From Ustilaginoidea virens (lineage: Eukaryota > Ascomycota > Sordariomycetes > Hypocreales > Clavicipitaceae): a stretch of DNA of 64,000 nt. Positions 48,401 through 60,671 of this stretch are shown one piece after another (within the stretch, counting starts at the first letter, position 1; every line of letters starts with the position of its first letter). The stretch spans positions 4,526,001-4,590,000 of the forward strand of contig NC_057318.1 in NCBI RefSeq assembly GCF_000687475.1. Reading direction: 5' to 3'. A program made the position numbers and the translations under genes. The notes under the pieces are model-generated. The model did not search any database. It had not been told where the DNA came from and worked only from the letters and a program-made list of their open reading frames with translations.

Positions 48401-49422
48401 CCAACATGCATACGGCATCCATCCTTCAAAGGTAACTTGATCGTCGTCTTTGCAAGCCATTTTCAACCCTCCAGAAGCAGAAACGATGGTATGTTATGGG
48501 CTCGGGATGCTGCGCCGCCTGGTTGTCCGCTTCCATATCTGTTGGGTCGTCGGCATTCGAGGCAAATTGATGCCCTTGACAAGGTCCTCGACATTGACAT
48601 ACCCGGGACAAGTCATGATTCTCTTTTTGGGCAGGCATATTCTGGTCAAAACCCTTGGTAGGAGCTAGTCTCTCGCAATCTTTCCATGAAACCATGTTGC
48701 ACCGTTCCGGCGTAACAGGTACGCAATGCCGAAAGTTGGCAAAATTGCAAACAGACCCTGGCACAACCTCTCGTTCAATATGGAGCTAACACTGGTTTGC
48801 GGAAGCAAAGAGATGTCGGATGAGAAAAATCCGTCCTGGTGGCGTAGTAGAAGGATGATATCATGCCAATCGCGGCCGAAAGGTTGAAGAAATCTTGACA
48901 GCCTTTAACGACAGCTTCACGGCAACGGCAAATTAGCTGCATGCATTAGCAGATCGATAATGGAACCTCTCAGTATCGCCTACTGCAATGAGCCCGGCGT
49001 GCTGGGCGTCAGAGCCGCAAAAAACAAACCCTTTTGCTCTTTGGTTAGCAGTCCTTGTTGGTGAATTGATAATGATTGTTTCCCTCGCCATTTTTTTATT
49101 TTAAAAGGAGGGATCTTTGCACAAGAATGTGGACTCCAGTCCATGTTGAGTCCATCTTGATTTCATCTTGGGAGAAGCTTTCTTTCTTTATGCTGGTTGA
49201 ATAAACTCCAAAAGTGGGGCGGCTGCATCGACCCATTGTTCGTTGGGCCAATCACGAAACCACCCTCTGCCCTTGCTCAATCTCCCCAAATGCGATGAAT
49301 GTCAACGTCTGACATCAAGAGTCCAGACATTCGTGCCAAAGACTCCAACTGTCTCAGCTTTCGACTCTGCAGAAATGTCAACTGACATGCTTGATCAGCA
49401 CGCTTTGCCCTAGATTGAAACG
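45449..49422. other. Gene-poor divergent region between sxm1 and rad30
   Basis: Four kilobases without a supported gene. The left end is the sxm1 promoter. The right end is the rad30 promoter, with a GCCAATCA (CCAAT) box near 49248. TACCTAGGTA-type clusters lie at 45974-46005, 46090-46130 and 46170-46200. Weak protein-like fragments on the minus strand at about 47330-47730 and 48440-48640 may be decayed gene pieces. Confidence 0.4.
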
Positions 49423-51448
49423 ATGGCTACATCGTCCTGGCCGGCCACTTCATCGCCCCACGATGCAGTGACCTCCCGGCGTTCACAGTTTACCTATCGT
49501 CAGCTGGGCCAGCTCGCCTCGTTCAAAACGTCAAATCCCCTGCGTGTCGTTGCGCATATCGATCTCGATGCATTCTATGCCCAGTGCGAGATGGTGCGGC
49601 TCGGAGTCGCCGAAGACAAGCCTCTCGCAGTTCAACAGTGGTGAGCGACACACCACATCTCGTCTGGAGGTCCCGAGTTACTCAGCTTCCTTGACGACGC
49701 GCTGACGCTTGTCTAGGCAAGGGCTGATTGCTGTCAACTATCCAGCACGCCATCGAGGCATCGGAAGGCACTGCAATGTCTCCGAGGCAAAGAAGCTTTG
49801 CCCAGAACTCATTACTCAACACGTGGCCACATGGCGCGAAGGCGACGATAAGTGGGCATATCGTGATGATGCCGCAGCCAAGATTGTCACAGACAAGGTT
49901 TCCCTGGATCCATACAGGTTGGAGTCGAGGAAGATTCTTGGCCTCGTTAAAGACAGTCTGCCTCAACACCTGCAAAAGGTGGAGAAGGCCAGCATCGACG
50001 AAGTGTTTCTCGACTTGTCGGCTCATGTTCACAATATCCTGTTGCAGCGCTTTCCAGAGCTATCGAATCCGCCACCGTACGATGACCCAACCGAGAGACT
50101 TCCCCTACCCTCTGTCGCAGCTCTCGATTGGCAGGCGGATGCCTTGATAGACTTGAGTGAGGAGCAGGAGAACGTGGACCCAGATTGGGACGATGTCGCC
50201 GTACTCGTAGGGTCGGAGATTGTGCGCAATGTGCGCAGGAGAATCCGCGAGGTACTGGGCTATACCTGTTCCGCTGGCATAGCCGCCAACAAAATGATAA
50301 GCAAGTTGGGCTCGGCTTACAAGAAGCCCAACAGTCAGACTGTCGTGCGGACTCGTGCGGTCCCTGCCTTTTTAGCCGACTTCAGGGTGACAAAGATACG
50401 CAACTTGGGTGGCAAGCTCGGAGAGCAGGTCGTCGCAGCGTTTCATACAGAAAGCTTGAAAGAGCTACTTGGCGTGCCCTTGGACCAGATGAAGGCTAAG
50501 CTGGGCGACGAGACAGGTTTGTGGCTTCATAACGCAATACGGGGCATCGACACGAGCGAGGTCAACTCGCGCACGCAAATCAAATCTATGCTGTCAGCCA
50601 AGTCTTTTAGGCCAAGCATCAGTACGGAGGAGCAGGCGGTCAAGTGGCTCAGGATCTTTGTTGGAGATATTTACTCTCGGCTGGTTGAGGAAGGCGTGCT
50701 GGAGAACAAGCGACGGCCTCGCACCATTAACCTGCACCATCGGCATGCCGGGCAAACCCGTAGCAAGCAAGGGCCCATCCCTCCTGGCAAGGCTATCGGT
50801 GAAGAGTTTCTGTTCAATTCCGCAAGAGAACTCCTCGGGCAAATCATTGCAGAGGGAAAAATTTGGCCTTGCGAGAATCTCGGCCTCAGCGTTGCCGGAT
50901 TTGAGGATGGTGTCCGCGGGAACATGGGCATTGGCGCATTCCTAGTCAAGACTGATGATTCGGGCCCGTCTCGCTCCAGACCGCCAGAGAAACGGGTTTC
51001 AGACGTTCAGAACACCTCTACGAGGAAGGTACGTGTCAACAATGGCGGCATACATCATCGGTTACGCTCGACGGGAAATGACAGTGACAGAAACGAGTCG
51101 GCTGGTCGCGGCAGTCCAAGCAAAGCTCTCTCCCCAGGGACCAGCGTACATATCACTCCGATGCTTCAGGTGAGGGAAGGCATCATGAGCCGACAGTTTG
51201 TCTCCGATTCTGCCACAGAATTTCCCTGCCAGAGATGTGATGCGAGATTCTACGAGTCAGAGAAACTGCAGAGCCATCAAGACTGGCACCTAGCAAAGGA
51301 CCTGCAGGAGGAGGAACGTGTCGGGCACACACTGGTCCAAAAGCCTGCAGTCGCACGCGGTTCAAACCGAAAGCGACCGAGCGGAACAACGAGGCACAGT
51401 CGGGAGGGCAAGCTCGAACACGGGCAGAAAAAGCTCTACTTCAAATGA
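49423..51448 (+). CDS. rad30: DNA polymerase eta (Y-family translesion polymerase)
   Basis: Exons 49423-49640 and 49717-51448 with a 76-nt intron that splits a Trp codon; the product is 649 aa. Seen: the catalytic HIDLDAFYAQCE block (Asp47, Asp49), HCNVSEAKKLCP, the second catalytic motif ASIDEVFLD (Asp167, Glu168), CSAGIAANKMISKLGS of the palm/thumb, a little-finger region with MLSAKSF, and near the C-terminus a CxxC-x12-HxxxH zinc finger (577-597) that fits a UBZ3 ubiquitin-binding finger. The chain ends GQKKLYFK, which resembles a truncated PCNA-interacting motif. Role: error-free bypass of UV cyclobutane dimers in the nucleus, recruited by ubiquitinated PCNA. There is no fused cohesin acetyltransferase as in fission yeast Eso1. 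Start is the ATG at 49423. Confidence 0.96.
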
Positions 51449-54400
51449 AAATTGCGGAAATCAGTGGCAACCGGAAGTTTGAACGAACTGGTCAGTCATG
51501 GCTCTCTTTCCTCTGGTTCATCAGGTTTCAAACATCCTCCAGAACCGCAGCTTTAGGAACAAGCTCTCACAGGGTGCAAGTCGAGATACGTACGTCCCCC
51601 GACCGCAACCAGATCGACAAAATTACAAGTCTGTGTGTGACGTGACGTCTCAGCTGGTCAAGGGAAGCCTACGGCAACCACTCGCAGGTCACGTGCTAAA
51701 GGGGGAAAACGGAAAATGGCCTTGCAATGCATGCAAAGGTATCTGTGGGCTTTCTCATCTGACCAGGTCTCATGATTGGAGAAGCAAATCACCTGAAGTG
51801 ATTATGTTGGGCCTCAACTGGCAGGAGCCGTCGATACCCAACCATGGCCCCAGAAAAAAAAAAGAGGCCTAAACCTTACGGAAACCTTATGGGACGGAAT
51901 GGCTATCACGGAACCTCCCATGACTATTCTACTACATCACGGAGTAGATGGATGGTACAGGACTAAGTGTGGCGGACCTCGTATCTCTGCCGCTATGGAT
52001 AATACTGCATCACTCACCCGCCTTGTGCATTAGCTGCGTCTTCTTCAATGGCGGGTCTCGGGGGGGCCGTGTCAGGCTGCCCATCCAACACTCGAACTGC
52101 CGAGACGCGAGCGCGGCACATGCCCCATGCCACACACAGACACATACAGAGTCTTGTGGCGACTTTCTTTTATTTTTCTTATTGCGGTGACGAAAAAAAG
52201 AAAAAAAAAAGCCATGCCGCTTTTCGATCTGGGGGCGGGGAATGCAGTCTGCTTTGCTCCAGAGGCCAGACTCCAGATACTGGCGGAAATGAAGCGGGTT
52301 TATTGCCGGCTGTTGGCCAAACATGAAAAACAATGCGCCACCTCAAAGTGCAAAAGACATCTGCCCTCGGAGGCAGGCTGAAGCTTGCTTGCTTTTAGCC
52401 AACATATGTTTGTGCAGGTCATAAGCCGGCCTTTGTATCCAAACAGAAAGCGTGTGACGCGAGAGTACTCTCGACGTGTCTACTCCCTACGGATAGCGAG
52501 CATGGAGCGCGTCGTCAAGTTGGCACGACGACACCGACGACGCCTAGATACGCGGCAGAAGGCTGGTAGTTTGGACCGAGCTGCGTCTTTGCGTGCCAGA
52601 CTCTACTATGTACCAGACCTGACAAACGATCATCGGCTGCAACAGTGGCGACAACTGCCAACCGCATGACAGCGACTGCCAAAGGCACATATCTTTTCGA
52701 GTCGACCCCCTCCCTCCCTGCACGAGGGCGTAGTGCCTGCATCTTCGTGCCGGCACTATTCCTGATTGGACACCGGTGCTATCACTGACAGGTCACCGAC
52801 TGAAGCACCTTTATTGTTCCTTTGTTATTCGTTTTTCATTTTTTTTTTTTTCATTTTTTTCATTTTTTTTTTTTTTTTTTTCACATCGTTCCGTTACTTC
52901 CAAGTCGCATCGAGGCAACTCGGGTCAGACCACCCGTGCGTTCCCAGTGCTGACAGACAGGGCAAGACATGCCGGATCGAAAAGCAATCCGAAGAGAAAA
53001 CTGCATCTGTCAACGATCTGCCATTCCGTCTCGTCCGTAGCGCTCTACTAAGAAGCGTGTCAATCCTTTGAAAATCATCATCACAGCAGGCGGTTAAATC
53101 GAAGTTGAGCGTGTGGAAAGAATGGCAACGTGCCCTCCACCAAGTTGCCCAGGCCCCCAAGCATCATTTACGATTCGATGATGGATTCACGGTTGCATTG
53201 TCTGTGGCCAAAAATCTGGCCACGTTGATTCTCCGCCTGGATGCAACTCATCAGGGATTGCAGCTCTGAGTTTGCTGGCTGGGTGCGCAGAAGTCGCCCC
53301 AGTGCCTTGGGTATGAGGAAAGGTCAACTACCTGTTTGGTGGTTACTTATTCCCTGCCTACAGCACTCCACGTCCAGCTTGCGCATGACAGGCATCACCA
53401 TGTCAGACGTAAGTAAGCCCGTGGATTTTGTGGGCCAGGCGGCAAAACTGCAAATTCAAGGGCAACGAACGCCACGGAGCAGAACATTGTCCCAAAGCTG
53501 GAAGAAGCAAGGATAAAGGAGAAAGCAGACAGGGACGCAGACGAGACTGGGAAAAAGGGGGGGGGTGACGATGGGAGCACAGAGCACGGAGCAGTCCGTA
53601 CGCATTTCAGGATTTCTATGCGTCGCCCCTGTTTGTGCGACCCGAACTGACTGGCTTTTGTCTGGAGTCTGGACTCTCTCGAGGTTGCAAAATCTGAACC
53701 GAGGCTTTGGACTCGGATGCCCCTGTCCATCTACCACAATTACCCGGACCGACACATCGTGCTGCACTTGCTCGACTTGGCTCCTGAATGTTGACAATCA
53801 TGCAAATCATCCTTTTTTTTTTCCCCTTCCCTTTATAATACATACATATATATATGTGTATGTATTTTCTCTCGGTCAAACGTTTCGTGTCAAAAATCCC
53901 AGCAAGTGAAAGTTACCAAGTTCCAAGTATCTAGGTATCCAGTCGTCATGGCGTGATGACCCCGCATGCCTGGCTGGACTAGGGACAGGCGGCTGAAGCC
54001 CAACCTGGATCGAGCCCAAACAGCCCCACCAGGCTGGCACCAGTCAGGAGCACCTGCCTGCAAATGCCGTCCAGTCAAATCTTTGCTGCTCCCAGGGAAT
54101 CCCAGGCTCCACCCCCACTTGCAAGTTGGAACGGGACAAAGCGCCCTCTCGCTCTGGAACTGGAACCCGCTCCACGGAAGCTAAGCTACCAGTAGGTACC
54201 CAAGGTAGGCACCTAGGTTAGGTACCTAACATACTCCGTTGAGTCCGTTCTGGATTAACTCATTCTCTTGTCGCCCATGACCCATGCATTTGAGCTGCCA
54301 TGCATTCCGTAGCAGCAAGCGAGCCGCATCGCAAGTCGCGGACCCGATTACTCGATGACACTTGAGGGACGTGGTTTGCTCCTCAGCCTGCAGTGTTGCA

Positions 54401-54788
54401 GTGCGCGCAATCCGTACCCTCGATGTAAGCGAGCAGCAATGCTCAGCAACATGAGGTAGAAGGTACAAGAGAGGAGGTACCTAAGGCACTAAGGCACCTT
54501 ATGTATGCTAGGTACCTTACTTTCCTCGGTAGGGACGGAGTACTCGGTGCTCTCCCATCTTTGCCTGGCATCCACCCGCCATCCGCCGCCATGGTTGCTG
54601 CCTGGCCCTTTCCCCACCGCACCGCAGAAAAACTGTCACCGACATTGTCCGACTCCATTCTACAGGTACCACGCACGCACAGTCTCATCGGTCGTTGGTT
54701 GGTGGGCCGCTGCCGGGGGAGGCGGTCCCCGGACAATTGGGGCAATGAACCGCTGGTCTTTGTCGTGATGCCTCTTTCATTGCGTTTA

Positions 54789-54872
54789 TGCGTCTGTTAA
54801 TGCGTCTGCCAATGCGTCTGCCAATGCGTCTGTTAATGCGTCTGCTTATGCGTCTGTTAATGCGTCTGTCGC
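54789..54872. repeat. 12-bp minisatellite, seven units
   Basis: Seven units of TGCGTCTGTTAA with small changes in the last bases, preceded by a truncated unit at 54781. Confidence 0.95.
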
Positions 54873-55469
54873 GGCGGTCAGGTATCGCCGGCTTCTGCGT
54901 GCACACAATACCTGTAGGTACGTTATACAGTACACAGTACAGTACACAGTACAGTACGCACCGACTACCACGTCAGGTACCTGCCTACATGTTGACCTGT
55001 CCGCCCTACTGGTAGATGCTGGCTGATCCTGGTCGGACCCTCGCCCAATGTACCAGACCAAACTTGACCTGACCCCTGCCCTGCCAGTCTTTGGTGTGCA
55101 CTGTGCACTGAGCATTTTGCTGCCCATCAGCGCATCGTAGGTACCCAAGTACCCAGGCCACCAAAGAGGTACCCGACACACTTCGAGGCCAACTGGTCCT
55201 GCACTCTAGTACATGGCACGGCTGGTGCTCTGCAGTCGCTGCCCGCCATCAGCTCCCCCTACCTTAGGTGTTCCGTTCCCCCCAGGCTTCTGCCTACAGC
55301 ACGAGTACCTGGTGTACCTGGTCCGCCCAAGACCAGCTGGCTGGCGCCTTCCCCTCAACTTTTCTCTTGCCTCCCGCCAACTCGCCACCCGCCGCCACCC
55401 ACCTCACCTCCATCTCTTGTGCCCGCTGGCCCAACGGGGTTGCCAAGCCTCACGTTTTCTGACAATCCT

Positions 55470-55640
55470 CGTCAACCTCTTCTCTTTTTTCTCGACCATC
55501 TCCCCCAACACCTTCTCTCTTCGCTTCCCATTCCCATTCCTCCCTCCCCCACCACCACCCCCCCTCCCTTCCCCCCTCCCTTCCCTTTCTCGTCATTATC
55601 TTATCCTCTTATCCTTTCGACCTTCTTCATTCTTCTGTGC
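55470..55640 (+). promoter_or_regulatory. Pyrimidine-rich tract ahead of the RfeG-like gene
   Basis: About 170 bp almost wholly C/T on the coding strand, ending about 70 bp before the ATG. Such CT tracts are common at transcription start regions of highly expressed fungal genes. Confidence 0.5.
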
Positions 55641-55707
55641 GCTCCTCCCCGCGGCCCCCTCGACACACGAAATTTGGTCATCTCTCCGTCTCCCTACCTG
55701 CGGCACG

Positions 55708-57123
55708 ATGTCGAGGCAGCCTCGTAACCCAGCAGCCTCTGCCCAACCTGCCACGACTCGCCAGAATGAATACTTCGTACCGCGCGATGGCATCGATCGC
55801 GAGGTCATCTCAGCTGATATCTGCCGCTACCTCGGAAACGATGCCTTGGTGCGGCCCGGCCATTATGAGGTACGAGGTTTTAGAACCACGCTTCTGCACG
55901 AATGATCTTCCTTGAACCCTTTCCATGATTTACACACCCGGTCATCATGCTGCATAACCATTCCTATGCCGACCGCATCAACGTATCCAGCTAATACTCG
56001 AGCTTCATGCAGAACCCTCAAACCGGTCAAGTGGTTCAGGGATATTATATAACTGCGTACCGAAACCTGACAACCGTGAGCTCCTTCTTGTCTTTCCGGC
56101 TTGGATTACAAGCCATCAGGAACTTTTTTTTCTGTTCGGAAGTTAATGCGTTTTATAGGCCATGATTGAAGACTTGAAAGCCGATTCGGCGCGTTGGGAT
56201 AGTGAAAGGCGGGCGCAAACTTCGCGCAATACCCCTGGAGGTATCCATGCCTCGAGAGATGCCACTGGCTTTCCCGCGAGACTTTCATCTAACTCACCAG
56301 CAGTCCAATATCGCTACTCCGAGACCCATCAGTCTCGACAACATCACGGACCGACCGAGGCCCCTTTCCAACCCGAGTCGTATCCTCGTGAATCTTTCGA
56401 CGGTCCAAGATACCCGGGATCTGGTGCTCCTGGATATACAGGGGCTTCTAACGCATATCAGCAGCCTCCTCCTCAACAGTCGTATGTTGCTTCAAACGGC
56501 GGTGGTTTCAATGTCGGATATCAACAAACCCAACAATCTGCACCCTCGGATCCAAGATTTGTCCCTGCCCAGCCCGGATCCATGATGCGCCCAGGATATC
56601 AACAAAATCAGGATCCTCCTTACATTGGTACAGGTGCCAACCTGCCACAGTCGGGTTATTCCGGTTCCAGTGATCCGTATTCTAACCGAATGGCAGCCTC
56701 CGCTGGCACTCCCCAGCAGCCTGTCTATTCAACAGCACCTCCGCCTCAGCTTGGATACCCAGCCCCGGCACCTCAATATCAGTATCAAAGTCAGGCCCCT
56801 CTACCAACCGCCGGCGGCCACTCGTATCCAGCGATGCAACCCCATGACCCATTCTATGGTCGAGGTGCGTTAAAGCAGAGATCATGCGAGCCAAGCTCGC
56901 CAAAACGGCCACGAGTCTAATTATTATAGCTTCACCAGCAGGCCCCGTTCCCCCCCAGCAGCAGCAACCACCGTCTTCGGTATTCGCTTCCCCGGGACAG
57001 CAATTTGATGAAACCCACCAAACCCGCCCCTCTTTGGCCACAGCAAGAAACCAAACACCTCCCAGTGGATCAAGCAATCGCCGTCCTGACGGCGATCGAC
57101 AACACCGGCCCACTCGGCGATAA
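55708..57123 (+). CDS. RfeG-like Pro/Gln/Tyr-rich putative regulator
   Basis: Four exons, 55708-55869, 56014-56076, 56159-56864 and 56930-57123, giving 374 aa. Introns are 144, 82 and 65 nt. Seen: an ordered N-terminal block (about residues 20-100: NEYFVPRDGIDREVISADI, YYITAYRNLTTAMIEDLKAD) followed by a long disordered Tyr/Gln/Pro/Ser-rich part with PQQ and GYQQ words. The N-terminal block is strongly reminiscent of fungal proteins annotated as transcription factor RfeG; that name is from memory and its biochemistry is poorly defined. No classical DNA-binding zinc cluster is visible. Odd: if the 65-nt last intron is kept, the frame stops at 56920 and the protein ends in the basic SPKRPRV. 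The spliced form adds about 65 residues. Confidence 0.8.
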
Positions 57124-59883
57124 AACTGGCCAAGAGTTGTCGCTTTTGCTCCTCCGGATCCTCTTTCTTGCTCACTGTCGACCAGGTCTTGGATAGGATT
57201 CCCTTTTTTGGGGTAGTGAAATCTCCTCGCTGTGCATTTGTCTATTTCTTGTCCCTGAATGAATGAATCCTGGAAACGTAATGCCCTTTTTCCTTCTTCT
57301 TTTACCCTGGATTGGTGTCCTGCGCTTTCTGTTCTACCTAACCACTTGGATATTTGCCCACCGGATTTACAGTCTCTGGCCTGCTTTTGCGAGGAGTAAG
57401 TTTGCTTTGCCGCATAATTGTTCCATTTGGATGATCCGCCTGGCGCAAAATCAGTTGTTCCTTCTGGACCGAGGAATAATACCTGCTCACTGTGGGAGAC
57501 ATGAAATACGTTCTCGCTTTCGCACTCTTTGGCGCGCCCCCCCCCCCCGCCCTCCCCGCGCCTTGCCCCCCTTTTTTTTTCTCTCTTCTGCATTTTGCTA
57601 TTACTACCCTCATTAAGCATGGTCCCCCAATTCCTGGGTTGCACTCATTTGGCTGGGTGGAAATCTGCGTTCCCGGGACTGCGTCATATCGGTCCGCACA
57701 AGGGCCTTGGATGAATGATGTTACCTCACGTTTTGCACAATATTTGGGCGCATGTCAGGGTGGAACGGCTTTGGTGGGCCGTTCGCGGCGGCTTAGCATT
57801 GGCATCCTCCTGTGATCCTGTTTTGGCGCTTGTTTTCAATCTCATCATGCTGTCCGGATCCGATCCTCCCGTGGAATGCTTATATCTGGATTGTGACTTG
57901 CTCAATACCGTATCCCCTTTGTCCTTGATTGGCTGCAGTGGCTCCTATGGCTCCGGATGTCCTCTGCTCTTGTCGTGCGTCAGAGTTATGGTAATACCTG
58001 GGCAGCCCGGTAAGTTGCAATGACTTTATTATATACTAGCAAGACCTTTTTTTTCACCAAGGATCCTTTACCGCTATCTTGCTCGCTACGTCGCTTGGGA
58101 GTTTACGAAGGGGCAGTGGCTCAACTCATCTAATACATTACTGTGAACTAATAACAACACAGCCCAACGATTGGGGTAGAATATCTGAAGCTCTCCCTTA
58201 TGGACGCAAAAAAAATCATCTAGCTTCCGCTGAGGCCCAACCAGATCAAACATTTCTTGCCGGTATGAGGATTACGCAGACCTGGATCTCGGACAACGAG
58301 CCCTCGTTGAGCTAGTATTGCCAGGACCGCATGACAAGTGATCCTTTGGATGCGGTTGGTGATTTTGCCTGTGGAAAATGACCAGGTGGGCTGTCCCGAA
58401 AGTTGCCGTTTGGTCTCGTCTCATGGCCCAAGTCGTTTACACTTGAACCTGGGAGCGAGGTAAAACATGGTTTCGCAGTCTCTTTCTTCCACTTGGATTG
58501 TTGCCCCTTGCGCAAAGCTTGACCTGTAGTTGCAAGTTTTTCCCTTGTTGCTGGGGACCTCCATGGTGCAGTGCAGCAACTTCAAGTTCAACCGTGGGAG
58601 GCAACTTGGCCGAGGCCGTGTAAGCACTTCTGTCTGGGCTGATTCGCCGGGCCGGAGACGGGAGACCCCGGGCCTGGCAAGCTTCGACTCTGTTCTCGCC
58701 TCTCTGGTAGGGGATGATTATGATGCCATCTCCACTCAAAGGCTGTCGCCTTGTCGACGCGTTCAGCGGTATCCAGCTCCTGGTTGGCGTTTGGTTCTCC
58801 TTTCCTGTCCATGTCTCGTGCTTTTCTTTCCTTGTTGTTGTTGTTGTTCGCTTTCCTTTTCAGAGGGGAAGGGCCGCACGGTTGAGTCATGAGGAACGCA
58901 TGGTGTTAGACGCTAGGATATGGGACGGCCTGTTTGAACGGCCTTTTTGAACGGCTTGTTTGCATCGGCCTGTTTGCATCGGCATTTCCGTTTTGTTCTT
59001 GGCGAGGGTTTGGCTACGTGGCTGCATGTGGGAAATATGGAGAAACTGTTTACGAGGCGATGCTTGTACGAGGGAAGGAATGTCACGGCTTGAGCGTATG
59101 ATGGGAAGCCGGATATTGTGCCCAGCTGTGTACGGACACCTAGACAAGGGGGGATTCTTTACTTTTGTCTCTGCTGGCGTGGAGGATGACGACGACGAGC
59201 TATGGGGTTATAGACTGTAATGGACGAATCTGTTTGGCGACTGCTGTGGAACTCTGCTCTGCTGACGATAAAAGATGCTGCTGCGTGAAAGGAAGCAGCC
59301 CACGCCGGCAAGAAAGATGCCGTGCATGACTACCATGCAACCAAGTCGCTCACTCAGTGGTGTGCGGGCTGTGGTGGAGGGGATGAGATTGGGTGAAGGA
59401 GCGATGAGAGACTTGCTGCGGCAGGCATGACGATTTCTCGTTGGCTCGAACAAGACGTTGACGTTTACAAACAAGGAAGCTAGAAGGAAGCTAGAAGGAA
59501 GCTAGAAGGAAGCTGGAAGGAAGCTGGAAGGAAGCTGGAAGGAAGCTGGAAGGAAGCCGGCTGAGGATGAAATGAAGTTCTGGAACTTGCATTCCTAACC
59601 TACCTTGGGCAGGGGCACCTACCAGACTTGTTACTCCTTGGCTATACGCCAACGTGAGAGAACCTTGATTGTTTCGAGTTTGGCCCCAAGGTACAGTACT
59701 ACTCGGTGGCACGTGCTCCGTTCCGAGTAGATGAAATCACTATTCCCCGCCCCTTATTCACGTGCTTTCCACGACCGAGAAGCAATGCTGAAGAGTGACC
59801 TATTATCACGGTGCACGATGTGAAAGTGCGCTATAAAAGAGGCTTGATTCAGCTGAGCTGAGACTACGGACTACATACTGTCA
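57124..59883. other. Gene-poor region right of the RfeG-like gene
   Basis: 2.8 kb. The first few hundred bases probably include the 3' UTR. No domain-bearing ORF. Contains a C-run at about 57537-57548, an 11-bp minisatellite, and a TATA-like GCTATAAAAGAGGC near 59829 with no gene after it. Confidence 0.4.
59473..59560. repeat. 11-bp minisatellite, eight units
   Basis: Eight head-to-tail units AAGGAAGCTAG / AAGGAAGCTGG. The first three units have TAG and the later ones TGG or CGG, showing ordered divergence. Confidence 0.95.
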
Positions 59884-59973
59884 ATATGTACCAAGCGACG
59901 ATATCCCCCCCCCCACACTACCTATCATCCGACTCCCCTATAAATAACTTGACTGACCTGACCTGACCTGACC
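59884..59973 (+). mobile_element. Degenerate single end of the TIR element family
   Basis: Shares, in order, a TATGTACCAAGCGAC-type start, a C-run, TATCATCCGACTCCCC, ATAACTTGACTGACC and repeated TGACC with the inverted ends of 5064-5654 and 27864-28646. No second end or AT-rich core follows, so this is a truncated or solo relic. Confidence 0.65.
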
Positions 59974-60635
59974 GCCGTACTCTGAGCTGAGCTAATATAT
60001 ATGCTAGTGGGCAGGTACCTGCCTGTATAGAGGTCCCCACGTGGTGTGACAGGTACGTCGGCAGACGAAGAAATAATATGATAGTACAAGTACTAGCAAC
60101 TTCCGGATTTACAAAAGAGCCGCCATAGCTCTCATTGCAACCGTCAATAGGGCGGGCACATAGGGCGCTGTGAGGCTATTCCCGCCAATTTAGCCTACGG
60201 GGCTGTCTTTACAATCGAGACCGCACTTTGGCCGCACTTGAAGCCCTGACAAGCATGACAACGAGCCCACTTTCCTCGACAGATATGACTATGCTGTGAT
60301 CAAGGATCAAGGCGTAAAAATATCTCCTGACCGGAAATCTCTGCCGGCTTGAGCCGTCTTTTGCAAAGGCATGCTGAATTCGCTAGTGTGAGGATTTTGG
60401 TGATGAAGTTGTGGCGGCTGGGGGGCCGGTTGCTAAGGACTCGGGAGGTTTCCCACTTGGGGAGGGTAGGTAATAGGTATTCACACCGAAAATGGGTGCG
60501 ATACAAAGGTTGCACCTCGGCACCTTCAAAGGGATGCATGCAGTAGACGTTGCTCAGGTGAAGTCGACGGCGCCGGCCCCCCCCTCCCGTCCCCCCGCCC
60601 ATCGCTGGTTCGTTCGCATGAACAGCTGTTTCCAG

Positions 60636-60671
60636 CAATCTGGGCAATCTGGGCAATCTGGGCAATCTGGC
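60636..60671. repeat. 9-bp tandem repeat, four units
   Basis: Four CAATCTGGG units, the last with one change. Confidence 0.95.

Larger units (their letters stand above)
51449..55707. promoter_or_regulatory. Gene-poor region upstream of the RfeG-like gene
   Basis: 4.3 kb without a supported gene. Holds a T-rich tract at 52837-52881, a 12-bp minisatellite at 54789-54872, TACCTAGGTA clusters (54190-54235, 54475-54525) and GTACAGTACACAGTAC repeats at 54925-54960. A strong pyrimidine tract at about 55470-55640 probably marks the leader or core promoter of the next gene. Confidence 0.45.

Noticed and set aside
59829..59842. TATA-like GCTATAAAAGAGGC
   Set aside because: No coding region follows within the next kilobase, so it cannot be assigned to a gene.
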